DNA of 42,330 nucleotides from Gemmatimonadota bacterium (lineage in GTDB: Bacteria > Gemmatimonadota > Gemmatimonadetes > Longimicrobiales > Gaopeijiaceae): contig JADFNK010000012.1 of NCBI GenBank assembly GCA_022563405.1, forward strand, positions 1 to 42,330, in the 5' to 3' direction. The notes below the pieces were generated by a model. That model was not told where the DNA came from and did not search any database. It saw nothing but the letters and a program-made list of their open reading frames with translations. Below are positions 1-7,814 of this stretch, piece by piece (the stretch's first letter is position 1; each line of letters begins with the position of its first letter). Both the position numbers and the translations under genes were made by a program.

Positions 1-224
1 AAATACAGGGCACCGTCGGGACCGGCCACGATTCCGTACGGATTGTTCACCGGTGTCTGCGTGGCCACCAGCCCACTCGAACCCTCCGGCTCGTATCCCG
101 CAACACCCGTCCCCGCGATCGTGCGTACTCGCACTTCCTGTGCGAAAGCCATCCGAGGCCGTGCCGCCGCCGCGGTGGCTAGACACAGGGTCCGCAGGAA
201 GTCCCGGCGAGAGGAGTCGGTCAT
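1..224 (-). CDS. Tat-exported NHL-repeat protein, N-terminal part
   Basis: Only the first 74 codons are in the window; the gene continues off the left edge. The ATG at 224 gives a twin-arginine signal (SRRDFLRT near residues 4-11) followed by a short alanine-rich stretch and a probable AFA cleavage site near residue 28. The mature part begins with an NHL-type blade: TIAGTG near residue 36 and the pattern NNPYGIVAGPDGALYF near residues 58-73. NHL proteins are six-bladed propellers used for binding or lactonase-like chemistry; the specific role cannot be told from this fragment. The Tat signal suggests export in folded form, possibly with a cofactor. It lies 60 nt downstream of hldD on the same strand. 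A GGAG ribosome-binding site sits just upstream of the ATG, inside a 15-bp tandem duplication. Confidence 0.75.
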   Translation of the reverse strand, partial: MTDSSRRDFLRTLCLATAAAARPRMAFAQEVRVRTIAGTGVAGYEPEGSSGLVATQTPVNNPYGIVAGPDGALY

Positions 225-225
225 A

Positions 226-255
226 TGCAGCTCCAAAAGTTGCAGCTCCAAAAGT
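226..255. repeat. 15-bp tandem duplication carrying the ribosome-binding site
   Basis: Two perfect copies of tgcagctccaaaagt lie at 226-240 and 241-255. Read on the minus strand each copy contains TTTTGGAGCTGCA, so the GGAG Shine-Dalgarno of the NHL gene (start codon 222-224) is present twice, 15 nt apart. Only the proximal copy is correctly spaced. Confidence 0.95.
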
Positions 256-284
256 TTAACGGGCCGATGTACGGTTGCTGGATG

Positions 285-1271
285 TTACCGGTAAGGGTCC
301 TCCGTGGCGAGGTAGCGGGTCACGTACTCCGCGACCCCCTCCTCGACGCCAAGGAACGGCGCTTCGTAACCCGCCGCCCTCAGGCGCCCCATTTCGGCCT
401 GGGTGAAGTACTGGTAACGATCCCGGATCTCGGCGGGGGTATCGATCCAGTCGAGTGAAGGCTCCATCTCGAGAGCGGCGAACATGCTCCCGATCAGATC
501 CAAGAACGTGCGGGCCTGGCCGGTGCCGAGGTTGAAGAGCCCAGAGGTGTCCGGGTGGTCGAGCAGCCAGAGCATGACCGCTACGCAGTCCTCAACGTAG
601 ACGAAATCCCGCATCTGCCCGCCGTCCGGATAACCGGGGTCGTGTGAGCGGAAAAGGGTGACGGGGTCTCCGGCGGCAGCCACCGAGAACGTCTTCGACA
701 CCAGGCTCTGCATGTGACCTTTGTGGTACTCGTTCGGGCCGTAGACGTTGAAGAACTTGAGGCCCACCCATTGCGGTGGGGTGGGAGCCCCCTCGTCCAC
801 CCACCGCGCGACCATCCGGTCGAATAGTTGCTTACTCCACCCGTAGGGATTCATGGGGCGAAGGCGCGAAAGCCCCTCGACCGACCCGTCGTCGTCGAAG
901 CCCATCGAGCCGTCGCCGTACGTGGCGGCGGAAGAAGCGTAGATGAACGGAACTCCACTCCGGGCACACCAGCGCCACAGATCGGCCGACAGGTGAACAT
1001 TCGTCTCGACGATCAGGTCCGTGTCGGTCTCCGTCGTAGAAGAGATCGCACCCATGTGGAAGATCGCACGGATCTTGGCCGAGTTTCGCTCCAGGAACTC
1101 GGGGAGTTGCTCGGGGAGCACGAGCGCCGTCAGCTCGCGCTTGCTGATGTTTCTACACTTTTCCGCTTGCGGTCGACGGTCGCAGACAACCAGGTCGGTC
1201 TCGCCCCGGTCCTCCAGGCCCGCGACCAGATTCGATCCGATGAATCCGGTACCGCCGGTAACGACAATCAT
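285..1271 (-). CDS. hldD: ADP-L-glycero-D-manno-heptose 6-epimerase
   Basis: This 328-residue short-chain dehydrogenase/reductase-fold enzyme converts ADP-D-glycero- to ADP-L-glycero-D-manno-heptose, the last step in making the inner-core heptose donor of LPS. Visible features: the NADP-binding motif TGGTGFIG at residues 5-12, the SSAATYG segment near 113-119, the catalytic YGWSK (Tyr143, Lys147), and the HldD-type stretch FNVYGPNEYHKGHMQS near 174-189. Length is normal for the family. The ATG at 1271 is chosen because the NAD-binding strand MIVVTGG begins there. A GTG 20 nt upstream belongs to a duplicated copy of the start region. The pathway partners hldC and hldA are also in this window. 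Confidence 0.95.
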   Translation of the reverse strand: MIVVTGGTGFIGSNLVAGLEDRGETDLVVCDRRPQAEKCRNISKRELTALVLPEQLPEFLERNSAKIRAIFHMGAISSTTETDTDLIVETNVHLSADLWRWCARSGVPFIYASSAATYGDGSMGFDDDGSVEGLSRLRPMNPYGWSKQLFDRMVARWVDEGAPTPPQWVGLKFFNVYGPNEYHKGHMQSLVSKTFSVAAAGDPVTLFRSHDPGYPDGGQMRDFVYVEDCVAVMLWLLDHPDTSGLFNLGTGQARTFLDLIGSMFAALEMEPSLDWIDTPAEIRDRYQYFTQAEMGRLRAAGYEAPFLGVEEGVAEYVTRYLATEDPYR

Positions 1272-1326
1272 TCTCTGGTAACGACAATCACTTTGTGATA
1301 CCGATTATGATACCGAATGATACCGA
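1257..1326. repeat. Duplicated hldD start region plus short tandem repeats
   Basis: A 14-bp direct repeat, ggtaacgacaatca, occurs at 1257-1270 (hldD codons 1-5) and 1277-1290, period 20. On the minus strand the upstream copy forms a mini-ORF from GTG 1291 to TGA 1268 that encodes MIVVTRE, repeating the hldD N-terminus MIVVT. Its TGA overlaps the hldD ATG as ATGA. Beyond it, gataccga is repeated at 1297-1304, 1309-1316 and 1319-1326. Together these fill almost the whole gap between the DUF971 gene and hldD. Confidence 0.9.
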
Positions 1327-1329
1327 CGA

Positions 1330-1683
1330 TCATCGCGAGGACCGCCGAGGTGGTGCGACGGGGGTTTGGCACTCTTCACATCCACAGAGCCCCCGCAAGA
1401 GGTCGAACGAATAGAACCCCGTGTCGTGCCCGTCACTCCACACGAACTTGAGCGCATACCGCCCCACGTATTCGATGGCGGTCGGATACACGTCAGGTGC
1501 CACCATCGCCTCGGTGAGCGTACGTCGGCCGGAACTCTCGTCGACACAGCCCGCACACGGGCATTTCATCCGGAGATCGAACGGCAGATAAACCGATTCG
1601 TGCCCGTCTTCCCACACGATTCGGAGCGCGCTGCCATCCTCCGTCGGGTTGATGTCACGCGGGGTCGTCGCTGGAGTCTGCAT
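1330..1683 (-). CDS. DUF971 family protein (GBBH-like N-terminal domain)
   Basis: The 117-residue protein matches the small DUF971 domain, also found at the N-terminus of gamma-butyrobetaine hydroxylase and next to ApbC/Mrp-type Fe-S carriers. It shows two similar halves, WEDGHESVYLPFDLRMKCPCAGC (residues about 24-46, in two strands) and WSDGHDTGFYSFDLL (82-96). Six cysteines form two clusters, CPCAGC (41, 43, 46) and CGCEEC (100, 102, 105), which look like a metal site. The biochemical role is unknown. The ATG at 1683 is chosen over longer frames because upstream residues are basic, low-complexity and overlap rdgB; from 1683 it starts 13 nt after the rdgB stop. The frame could read through to 1863 but that extension is a shadow. 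Confidence 0.8.
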   Translation of the reverse strand: MQTPATTPRDINPTEDGSALRIVWEDGHESVYLPFDLRMKCPCAGCVDESSGRRTLTEAMVAPDVYPTAIEYVGRYALKFVWSDGHDTGFYSFDLLRGLCGCEECQTPVAPPRRSSR

Positions 1684-1696
1684 CAGATCTCTCGCT

Positions 1697-2338
1697 TCAC
1701 GAGGACGTAGTCGAAGCCAGCCGCTCCGCCAGCGCCCGGAATGCTTTCCCCCGGTGACTGCGAGCGTTCTTCTCTTCCGGAGCAATCTCGGCGAAAGTCC
1801 GCCCCAGCTCTTCATCGAAGAAAAGAGGATCGTAGCCGAATCCGCCGGCGCCCCGAGGCGCATCCAGGATTACGCCCGAAGCTTCACCACGCACACAAGT
1901 TACGTCGTCCGAACCTCCGTGGTTCAGTCCTTGGTTCAGAACCGCCACGCACACGTAACGCGCGGTCCGCTCCGCGAGGGGGGCATCCCCCAGCGATGCG
2001 AGAAGATGTGCGTTGTTGGCTTCGTCCAGAGCGAGGCCAGAAAGGCTCTGGTCCGGCGCAAATCGTTTGGACCGGACTCCGGGAGCCCCGCCCAGTAGCT
2101 CGATCTCGATTCCGGAATCGTCAGCCACCGTGGGCAATCCGGTGATCCTCTGAAAATAGGCGGCCTTGGACGCAGCGTTCTCTTCGAACGTATCGAAGGG
2201 CTCCAGATCCTCTTCGGCATCATCGTACGGAACGCTGGCCTCGGTGAGATCCAGCACCCGAAGGTTCGGGACCACGTCGAGGATGGTGCGGATCTCCTTG
2301 ATCTTATGCGTGCTGCGTGTGGCCAAAACGAGGTCCAT
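1697..2338 (-). CDS. rdgB: Non-canonical purine NTP pyrophosphatase (RdgB/HAM1)
   Basis: The enzyme hydrolyses dITP, ITP and XTP to the monophosphate and pyrophosphate, keeping deaminated purines out of DNA. The 213-residue protein opens with the family signature LATRSTHKIKEI (residues 5-16) and has the metal/active-site loop ADDSGIEIELLGGAPGVRS near 67-85. GGFGYDPLFF near 165-175 and SHRGKAFRAL near 194-203 are further HAM1 signatures. It follows rph by 69 nt, a pairing seen in many bacteria (rph-rdgB). The start at ATG 2338 is firm, but the leader contains two further ATG codons in a duplicated copy of the start region. Confidence 0.95.
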   Translation of the reverse strand: MDLVLATRSTHKIKEIRTILDVVPNLRVLDLTEASVPYDDAEEDLEPFDTFEENAASKAAYFQRITGLPTVADDSGIEIELLGGAPGVRSKRFAPDQSLSGLALDEANNAHLLASLGDAPLAERTARYVCVAVLNQGLNHGGSDDVTCVRGEASGVILDAPRGAGGFGYDPLFFDEELGRTFAEIAPEEKNARSHRGKAFRALAERLASTTSS

Positions 2339-2396
2339 CAGACGAGATCCGTCACGGGGGAGGCCATCAGACGAGGTCCATCATGTGGGCCCATCA
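2335..2396. repeat. Duplicated rdgB start region with coupled mini-ORFs
   Basis: The 12-mer ccatcagacgag occurs at 2335-2346 and 2364-2375, and its core ccatca recurs at 2378-2383 and 2391-2396. On the minus strand ATG 2381 starts a mini-ORF MDLV that repeats the first four residues of RdgB. Its TGA overlaps an ATG at 2367 (TGATG), which opens a second mini-ORF ending in TDLV. That one stops in a TGATG overlap with the true rdgB ATG at 2338. The second mini-ORF can also start at an in-frame ATG 2394. The layout suggests translational coupling, or it is a by-product of repeated slippage. Confidence 0.85.
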
Positions 2397-2407
2397 GGTG
2401 AAGAGCG

Positions 2408-3124
2408 TCATCCAATACCCAGCGCGGCCTTCTGAGCCCGGACCAGGCCGCTGATACCCTCGATGGCGAGGTCCAGCAGTTCATCCAGCTCGTCCCGCCG
2501 GAAGGGATGCCCTTCGGCCGTGCCCTGCACCTCGACGAAGTGTCCCGCTTCGGTCGCCACGACGTTCATGTCGACCTGTGCGGCGGAGTCTTCCGGGTAG
2601 TCGAGATCGAGCACGGAACAGCCGTCCACGATGCCGACGCTCACGGCGGCCACCATCTCACGCATCGGATTCCGCTCGATGATGCCGTCCTTCACCAGCC
2701 CCTCGAACGCACTCCAGAGGGCGGCCGAACCTCCTGTGACCGAGGCGGTCCGCGTGCCTCCGTCAGCCTGGAGCACGTCGCAGTCCACGATGACGGTCCG
2801 GGGGCCCAGTGCCTCCAGATCGATCACCGACCGAAGCGATCGACCGATGAGCCTCTGGATCTCCTGCGTCCGTCCGCCCACCCCGCCCCGCTCGCGGCCG
2901 GACCGTGTATGTGTGGCCCGGGGGAGCATTCCGTACTCGGCGGTGACCCATCCGGCGCCGCTCTTCTCCCGCCATCCTGGAACACCTTCCTCCACCGATA
3001 CGGCGCACAAGACCCGCGTCTGCCCCGCGCTGATGAGGCAGGAACCCTCCGCGTAGGGCGCCGCATCGAGCTCGAGGTTCAGGTCCCGGAGCTGCCCTGG
3101 CGAACGACCGTCGCTTCGGCTCAT
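2408..3124 (-). CDS. rph: Ribonuclease PH
   Basis: RNase PH is the phosphorolytic 3'-5' exoribonuclease that trims tRNA and other RNA 3' ends. The 238-residue protein has the expected length and signatures: [13 protein letters not shown] at residues 3-15, [14 protein letters not shown] near 36-49, the [17 protein letters not shown] segment near 65-81 (phosphate-binding arginines), [14 protein letters not shown] near 85-98 and [19 protein letters not shown] near 114-132. ATG 3124 fits the family N-terminus. The upstream gap to hldC is filled by a 12-14-bp tandem array, so rph may share the hemC-hldC transcript or have its own signal near the array. Confidence 0.95.
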   Translation of the reverse strand: MSRSDGRSPGQLRDLNLELDAAPYAEGSCLISAGQTRVLCAVSVEEGVPGWREKSGAGWVTAEYGMLPRATHTRSGRERGGVGGRTQEIQRLIGRSLRSVIDLEALGPRTVIVDCDVLQADGGTRTASVTGGSAALWSAFEGLVKDGIIERNPMREMVAAVSVGIVDGCSVLDLDYPEDSAAQVDMNVVATEAGHFVEVQGTAEGHPFRRDELDELLDLAIEGISGLVRAQKAALGIG

Positions 3125-3146
3125 TTCGTGCTTCTCATTCCGCCAT

Positions 3147-3259
3147 CCCTATTCGTATCCCTATTCGTATCCCTATTCGTATCCCTATTGGCATCCCTAT
3201 TCCGTATCCCTAGTTGGCATCCCCTATTTATCCCCTATTCCGCATCCCCTATTCCGCAT
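3147..3259. repeat. Nine-unit tandem array derived from the 3' end of hldC
   Basis: Nine units of 11-14 bp lie head to tail. Three are identical (ccctattcgtat at 3147-3158, 3159-3170, 3171-3182), followed by variants at 3183-3194, 3195-3207, 3208-3220 and 3221-3231, then two identical 14-mers (cccctattccgcat at 3232-3245 and 3246-3259). The last unit overlaps the hldC stop codon (3249-3251) and its final codons. On the minus strand most units therefore repeat the GAATAG gene end. There are no spacers, so it is not a CRISPR array. Confidence 0.95.
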
Positions 3260-3713
3260 CCTTCAGACGATCCAGGATCTTCGTGGTCGAGTACCCTACC
3301 ACGAAGGGGAGCACGCGAACTTCGCCACCGGCTTCCTCCACCACCTCCCGGCCGACGATGTCATCCAGATGGTAATCTCCTCCCTTGACGAGTACATCGG
3401 GGAGCAAGGTGCTGATCAGTTCCAACGGCGTGTCTTCGTCGAACACCGTGACGGCGTCCACGCACCTCAAGGCGGCGACCACCGCCGCCCGATCGGCCTC
3501 CGCCGCCAGTGGTCGTCCTTCACCTTTCAGACGTCGCACCGAAGCATCCGAGTTCAGGCCGACCACGAGCACGTCTCCCAGGGCCCTCGCCTGCGCGAGG
3601 TACTCGACGTGCCCTCGGTGAAGAAGCTCGAAGCAGCCGTTGGTGAGCACCACGATCCGATCCCGGGGTCGTCCGAATCGGGCCGACAGGGTCGTCCTCG
3701 ATAGGACTCTCAC
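3249..3713 (-). CDS. hldC: D-glycero-beta-D-manno-heptose 1-phosphate adenylyltransferase
   Basis: This 154-residue nucleotidyltransferase corresponds to the C-terminal domain of HldE (RfaE2) and makes ADP-D-glycero-D-manno-heptose from heptose-1-phosphate and ATP. It has [16 protein letters not shown] (residues 24-39) with the HxGH nucleotide-binding signature at His32-His35, [18 protein letters not shown] near 53-70, the KGGDYH loop near 113-118 and STTKILDRL near the C-terminus. The start is GTG 3713, overlapping the hemC stop as GTGA. The kinase half is a separate gene at 18.1-19.1 kb, so this organism has the split HldA/HldC arrangement. Confidence 0.93.
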   Translation of the reverse strand: MRVLSRTTLSARFGRPRDRIVVLTNGCFELLHRGHVEYLAQARALGDVLVVGLNSDASVRRLKGEGRPLAAEADRAAVVAALRCVDAVTVFDEDTPLELISTLLPDVLVKGGDYHLDDIVGREVVEEAGGEVRVLPFVVGYSTTKILDRLKDAE

Positions 3714-4669
3714 GCTTCCGACTCCGCCGCCTCGTCCGACTCCGCCGCCTCGTCCAACTCCGCCAAGATCGCTTCGGCTCCGCGCCCGCGGAGCACTTCC
3801 GCGAGCTTATCGCCGAGTGCCTGGGGGTCGGAGAGGCTTCCGGTGAGGTCGCCACGTACGACTCGCCTACCGTCGGGACTCGCCACCAGCCCCCACAGAC
3901 GCAGCCTCTCCTCGTAGGGAATTCCCAACGCCCCGATGGGCACCTGACACCCTCCGCCCAGCGCTTCGAGAAACGTGCGCTCCGCCGTAACCGCCGAAAA
4001 CGAATCCGGATCGTTCAACGCTCCGACGAGCTCTCTCATTTCGGTGTCATCGGTTCTGGTCACGATGCCAAGGGCGCCCTGCCCGGGTGCCGGAAGCCAG
4101 GACGTCCGCTCCAGCCACTCGTCCGCCCGTCGGGCGAGTCCGAGGCGGGTGAGACCGGCCCCCGCCAAGATGATGGCGTCGAACTGTCCGTCGTCGAGCT
4201 TCCGCAGTCTCGTATCGACGTTGCCACGGATGGTCCGTGGGGTCACGTCCCGCCGGAACGCGTTCAACAGGGCCACCCGCCGGAGTGAGCTGGTCCCCAC
4301 GATGGCACCCTCTTTCAGCGAAGCCAACGTGGTCGACGCACCCTCCGGCCCCACGAGAACGTCCCGGGGATCGACCCGGGTCGGCGTGGCGGCGATACAC
4401 AGACCCTCGGGCAACACGGTAGGAAGGTCCTTGAGTGAGTGGACCGCCAGGTGGACACGTCCATCGAGGAGCGCCTCGTCGAGCTCCCGGGTAAAGATGC
4501 CCTTGCCGCTTATCTCGTGGAGGGGCTGGTCGAGGTGCTCGTCACCTACGGTCCGGATGACCTCGAGTGAAACCCCGGACGCGCCGTTGGTTTTCAGTGC
4601 CGATGCGGTCCAATTGCTCTGGGCCAAAGCGAGCAGCGAACCTCGGGTTCCCAACTTCAGAACGGTCAT
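3710..4669 (-). CDS. hemC: Hydroxymethylbilane synthase (porphobilinogen deaminase)
   Basis: HemC polymerises four porphobilinogens into hydroxymethylbilane for haem, sirohaem and cobamide synthesis. The 319-residue protein shows [11 protein letters not shown] at 7-17, the HSLKDLPT catalytic segment at 77-84 (Asp81), GTSSLRR at 125-131, [11 protein letters not shown] at 148-158, [10 protein letters not shown] near 192-201 and the dipyrromethane-attachment cysteine in [10 protein letters not shown] (Cys241). The C-terminus carries a tandem DEAAES duplication that is not part of the fold. No other haem gene is visible here. It is the first gene of the minus-strand run that leads into hldC; the 194-nt gap upstream (4670-4863) separates it from the Mrp operon and holds no convincing gene. 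Confidence 0.95.
   Translation of the reverse strand: MTVLKLGTRGSLLALAQSNWTASALKTNGASGVSLEVIRTVGDEHLDQPLHEISGKGIFTRELDEALLDGRVHLAVHSLKDLPTVLPEGLCIAATPTRVDPRDVLVGPEGASTTLASLKEGAIVGTSSLRRVALLNAFRRDVTPRTIRGNVDTRLRKLDDGQFDAIILAGAGLTRLGLARRADEWLERTSWLPAPGQGALGIVTRTDDTEMRELVGALNDPDSFSAVTAERTFLEALGGGCQVPIGALGIPYEERLRLWGLVASPDGRRVVRGDLTGSLSDPQALGDKLAEVLRGRGAEAILAELDEAAESDEAAESEA
3718..3753. repeat. 18-bp in-frame tandem duplication at the hemC 3' end
   Basis: Two perfect 18-bp copies (3718-3735 and 3736-3753) encode a doubled six-residue acidic motif (DEAAES) at the extreme C-terminus of HemC. A third, diverged start of the motif follows. The duplication keeps frame and leaves the catalytic fold untouched. 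Confidence 0.95.
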
Positions 4670-4863
4670 TCAGCGCTTGGGGGCATGGTCAGAAATTGGG
4701 CGCGTGATCAGAGGAAGCGATCCCGTCTTCGATCGAAAAGTTACCCGATCAGAAGTAGAACACCAGATAGGCGGCGAGCAGCGCAGGTCCGCCGCCGCCC
4801 CGCCGCCCTCACCGTAAAGGGGTCCTCCGTGTGTGCTCGCTCACAACCGGATCATCCGTGCCA

Positions 4864-6327
4864 TCAGTTCACCACCAGCCTCATCAGCTCGTAAAACGGC
4901 CCGGGATTCAGGAAGAGCCCCAGGGTGGCGAGCGCCGTAACGGTCATCGCGATCAGCATGAGCCGTGGCGCTTCGTGGATCCCCTCACCGCGGTGGGCGT
5001 CCTCGGGCGGCGCGCTGAAGAAGGCACGTACCGGGACCTCCAGCAGATAAACCAGGCTCAAGAGCGAGCTCACCATGAGGACCACCAGAAGCCCTATCTG
5101 ACCCGCTTCGAGCGTGCCCATCCCGAGGAACCACTTGCTCCAGGCGCCGCCCGCGGGGGGTAACCCGATGATACTGAGGGAGCCTATGAAGAACGCGCCG
5201 AAGGTGATCGGCATCGTACGTCCGAGGCCGCCCATCCGGCTGATGTCCTTCTCGTGCGCAGCCACGAGCACCGCGCCGGCCGCGAAGAAGAGGGTGATCT
5301 TCCCGAAAGCGTGCATGGCGATGTGCATGCCCCCGCCGATGATGCCCCACTCGTTCGCCAGGAGAGCCCCGAGCACGATGTACGACAGTTGGCTGATCGT
5401 CGAATACGCCAGGCGTGCTTTGAGGTTGTCCTTCGTGAAGGCCACGAGCGAGCCCAGGATGATCGTGGTGGCCGCGACCCAGGCCAGCCACGTCGCGCTG
5501 GCGAGTGTGCCCAGCAGGTCCAGGCCGAAGACGTATACGGACACTTTCAGGATGGTGAACACACCCACTTTGACCACGGCGACCGCGTGCAGGAGCGCGG
5601 AGACCGGCGTGGGCGCCACCATCGCCGCCGGCAGCCATCGGTGGAACGGCATCACGGCCGCCTTCCCCGCCCCGAAGACGAACAGGATCAGCAACACGCT
5701 CAGCACCCCGTTCGACGCCGTGCCCGCCAGGATGCCGCCCTCCCGGAAATCCAGCGTCCCGGCCAGTTGCCACGTCCAGATGATCGCCAGGAGTTGAAAG
5801 CCGATCGAGGTCGTGAGCAGAATGCCGAGGTAGACACGCCCGGCCTTTTTCGCCTCGGGTGTTCCGTGGTGGGTCACCAGCGGGAACGTGCACAGCGTGA
5901 TCATCTCGTAGAACGCGAACAGCGTGAAGAGGTTCGCCGAAAACGCCACACCCATGGCGGCCGAGATGGCGATCGCGAAGAACGCGAAGAAGCGCGTTTG
6001 ATTTTTCTCGTGGTGGCCCCGCATGTACCCGACGGCGTACAGGGCGGTGACGATCCAAAGGAAAGACGCGACCAGTGCGAACAGCAGGCCCAAAGGCTCA
6101 ACCTTCAGGCCTAGCGAAACCCCGGGCAGAACCTCCAGGATCGGGTACTCCGGCCGCAGTCCGTCCTTGATCGGCCCCACGAGCCGAAGAACCAGCGTGA
6201 AAAGAACTCCCGCCGTGCCGATGCCTACGGCGTCCCGGACGTTGGGCCACTTGCCCAGAGCCAGGATGGCGAAGGCGCTCACGAGCGGCAGACCGACGGC
6301 GACAGCGGCGATCACCTCCGGACTCAC
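4864..6327 (-). CDS. Mrp-type antiporter membrane subunit, MrpA N-terminal/NuoL-like
   Basis: The 487-residue polytopic membrane protein belongs to the proton-translocating NuoL/M/N-MrpA/D family (about 14 predicted hydrophobic segments). The conserved membrane glutamate lies in FAFYEMITL, near residue 137, and the conserved lysine in VSALLHAVAVVKVGVF, near 250. The stretch HRWLPAAMVAPTPVSALLH is closer to the NuoL/MrpA form (APTPVSAxLH) than to the MrpD form of the neighbouring gene. Because no full-length MrpA (about 800-950 residues) is present, I infer that this gene supplies the MrpA N-terminal half while the gene at 8582-9181 supplies the C-terminal half. It starts within ATGA-type overlap of the upstream mrpD gene and is the last gene of the operon. 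Confidence 0.75.
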   Translation of the reverse strand: MSPEVIAAVAVGLPLVSAFAILALGKWPNVRDAVGIGTAGVLFTLVLRLVGPIKDGLRPEYPILEVLPGVSLGLKVEPLGLLFALVASFLWIVTALYAVGYMRGHHEKNQTRFFAFFAIAISAAMGVAFSANLFTLFAFYEMITLCTFPLVTHHGTPEAKKAGRVYLGILLTTSIGFQLLAIIWTWQLAGTLDFREGGILAGTASNGVLSVLLILFVFGAGKAAVMPFHRWLPAAMVAPTPVSALLHAVAVVKVGVFTILKVSVYVFGLDLLGTLASATWLAWVAATTIILGSLVAFTKDNLKARLAYSTISQLSYIVLGALLANEWGIIGGGMHIAMHAFGKITLFFAAGAVLVAAHEKDISRMGGLGRTMPITFGAFFIGSLSIIGLPPAGGAWSKWFLGMGTLEAGQIGLLVVLMVSSLLSLVYLLEVPVRAFFSAPPEDAHRGEGIHEAPRLMLIAMTVTALATLGLFLNPGPFYELMRLVVN

Positions 6328-7814
6328 GGTGCGATCCCCATCAGCGCCCGGGCGGCACTTCCGGCCACTTCGCTCGTGAAGGTGGCGTCGATCCCGAAGT
6401 AGAAATTCGCCAGGATCAGCGTCCAGGTCGGAATCAACATGGCCAAGGGGGCCTCTCTGATCGGCTCGCCGACCTCATCCGGCGCGTCCTGGAAATAGGC
6501 CGCCTCCACCACCCGCCAGATGTAGACGACGGCCATGAGCGACGTGGTCAGGACGAGCCCCACCACCAGCCACCACTGCCAACCGTCCCGCTCCAGAGCG
6601 CCGAGGATCAGGTACCACTTGCTGATGAAGCCCACTGTAAAGGGCAGGCCGATCAGGCTGAAACCACCGGCTACGAAAGCGGCCATGGTCCACGGCATCT
6701 TCTTTGCGAGCCCACGCATGGCCTCGATCTCGACCGATCCGACGCGATACATGACACACCCGAGTACCATGAAAAGCGCACCCTTGATCATGGCATGATT
6801 GAACAGGTGCAGGATGCCGGCGGTGAGCCCCGTGACCGACGCCATGCTGATGCCCAGGATGATGTACCCGATCTGCGCCACACTCGAATACGCGAGCATG
6901 CGCTTCACGTTGGTCTGGAAGATCGCCACCAGCGACATGCTGAAGATCGCGATCAGCGCGAGCGGCAGCAGCACCAAATCGAGCTGCATGACGTCGAACG
7001 AGAAGGCCCATCCGAAGACCGTGAAGAAGAAACGCAGCAACATGTACACGGCCACCTTCGTGGCCGTCGAAGCGATGAAAGCCGTGACGGCGGACGGAGC
7101 GTACGTGTAAGCGTTCGGCAACCAGGAGTGCAGCGGAAAGAGCGCCAACTTGAGGCTGATCCCGACGGTCAGAAAGCCGAACGCGACCGCGATGGTGCGG
7201 TTCGGACCCAGTTCCGCCAGGAGGACCGAGAGGTCCATCATGTTCAGCGTCCCAGTCATCACGTACATCATGCCGATGCCGATCACGATGAACGTCGCGC
7301 CGATGCTGCCCAGGATCAGGTACTGATACGCAGCGGTGAGGGCGCGCCGGTCCTGGCCCAACCCGATCAGCGCGTACGCCGACAGCGACGAGACCTCGAG
7401 GAAGACGAAGACGTTGAAGACGTCCCCCGTCACGGTGATCCCCAAGAGCCCGGTGAGACACAGTATGAACGCTGCGTAGAAGAGCGGGATCTTCGCGGCG
7501 TCGATCTCTTGCTCGACACTCTTCAGGGCGTAAGGAATCACCACCGCCCCGATGGCCGTCACGATGATCAGGACGAACGCGTTGACGAGGTCGATCCGGT
7601 ACTCGATCCCGATGGGGGCCGCCCATCCGCCGAGGGCGTAGCTGATCGGCCCCTCGGCCTGAACTCGCCTGAGAAGCTGAACGGCGATCCAAAACGACGC
7701 CCAGCTCGTCGCGAGCGCGATGCCCCAGGCGATCCGGCCATGGCGTACGAGCGCACACAGCGGCGCCGCGAGCAGCGGGATGACGACCTGAAGGACCGGG
7801 AGATGGACCGTCAT
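6324..7814 (-). CDS. mrpD: Mrp cation/proton antiporter subunit D
   Basis: The 496-residue polytopic membrane protein is the MrpD/MnhD-type proton-channel subunit of a multisubunit Na+(K+)/H+ antiporter. Signatures: FNVFVFLEVSSLSAYALIG with the conserved TM5 glutamate, LALFPLHSWLPNAYTYAPS, TATKVAVYMLLR with the conserved lysine, and KRMLAYSSVAQIGYIILG. Spacing is tight: its start overlaps the end of mrpC (7811-7814) and its stop overlaps the next gene (6324-6327). MrpD alone does not transport; it works in complex with A, B, C, E, F and G, all of which have counterparts here. Confidence 0.88.
   Translation of the reverse strand: MTVHLPVLQVVIPLLAAPLCALVRHGRIAWGIALATSWASFWIAVQLLRRVQAEGPISYALGGWAAPIGIEYRIDLVNAFVLIIVTAIGAVVIPYALKSVEQEIDAAKIPLFYAAFILCLTGLLGITVTGDVFNVFVFLEVSSLSAYALIGLGQDRRALTAAYQYLILGSIGATFIVIGIGMMYVMTGTLNMMDLSVLLAELGPNRTIAVAFGFLTVGISLKLALFPLHSWLPNAYTYAPSAVTAFIASTATKVAVYMLLRFFFTVFGWAFSFDVMQLDLVLLPLALIAIFSMSLVAIFQTNVKRMLAYSSVAQIGYIILGISMASVTGLTAGILHLFNHAMIKGALFMVLGCVMYRVGSVEIEAMRGLAKKMPWTMAAFVAGGFSLIGLPFTVGFISKWYLILGALERDGWQWWLVVGLVLTTSLMAVVYIWRVVEAAYFQDAPDEVGEPIREAPLAMLIPTWTLILANFYFGIDATFTSEVAGSAARALMGIAP

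Noticed and set aside
3147-3259. Tandem array looks at first like a CRISPR repeat region
   Set aside because: Units are 11-14 bp with no spacers and overlap the hldC stop codon; no cas genes are present.
4740-4800. Short hydrophobic minus-strand peptide (PALLAAYLVFYF) downstream of hemC's neighbour gap
   Set aside because: It has no start codon in frame and only ~18 codons; it may be chance in a GC-rich gap.
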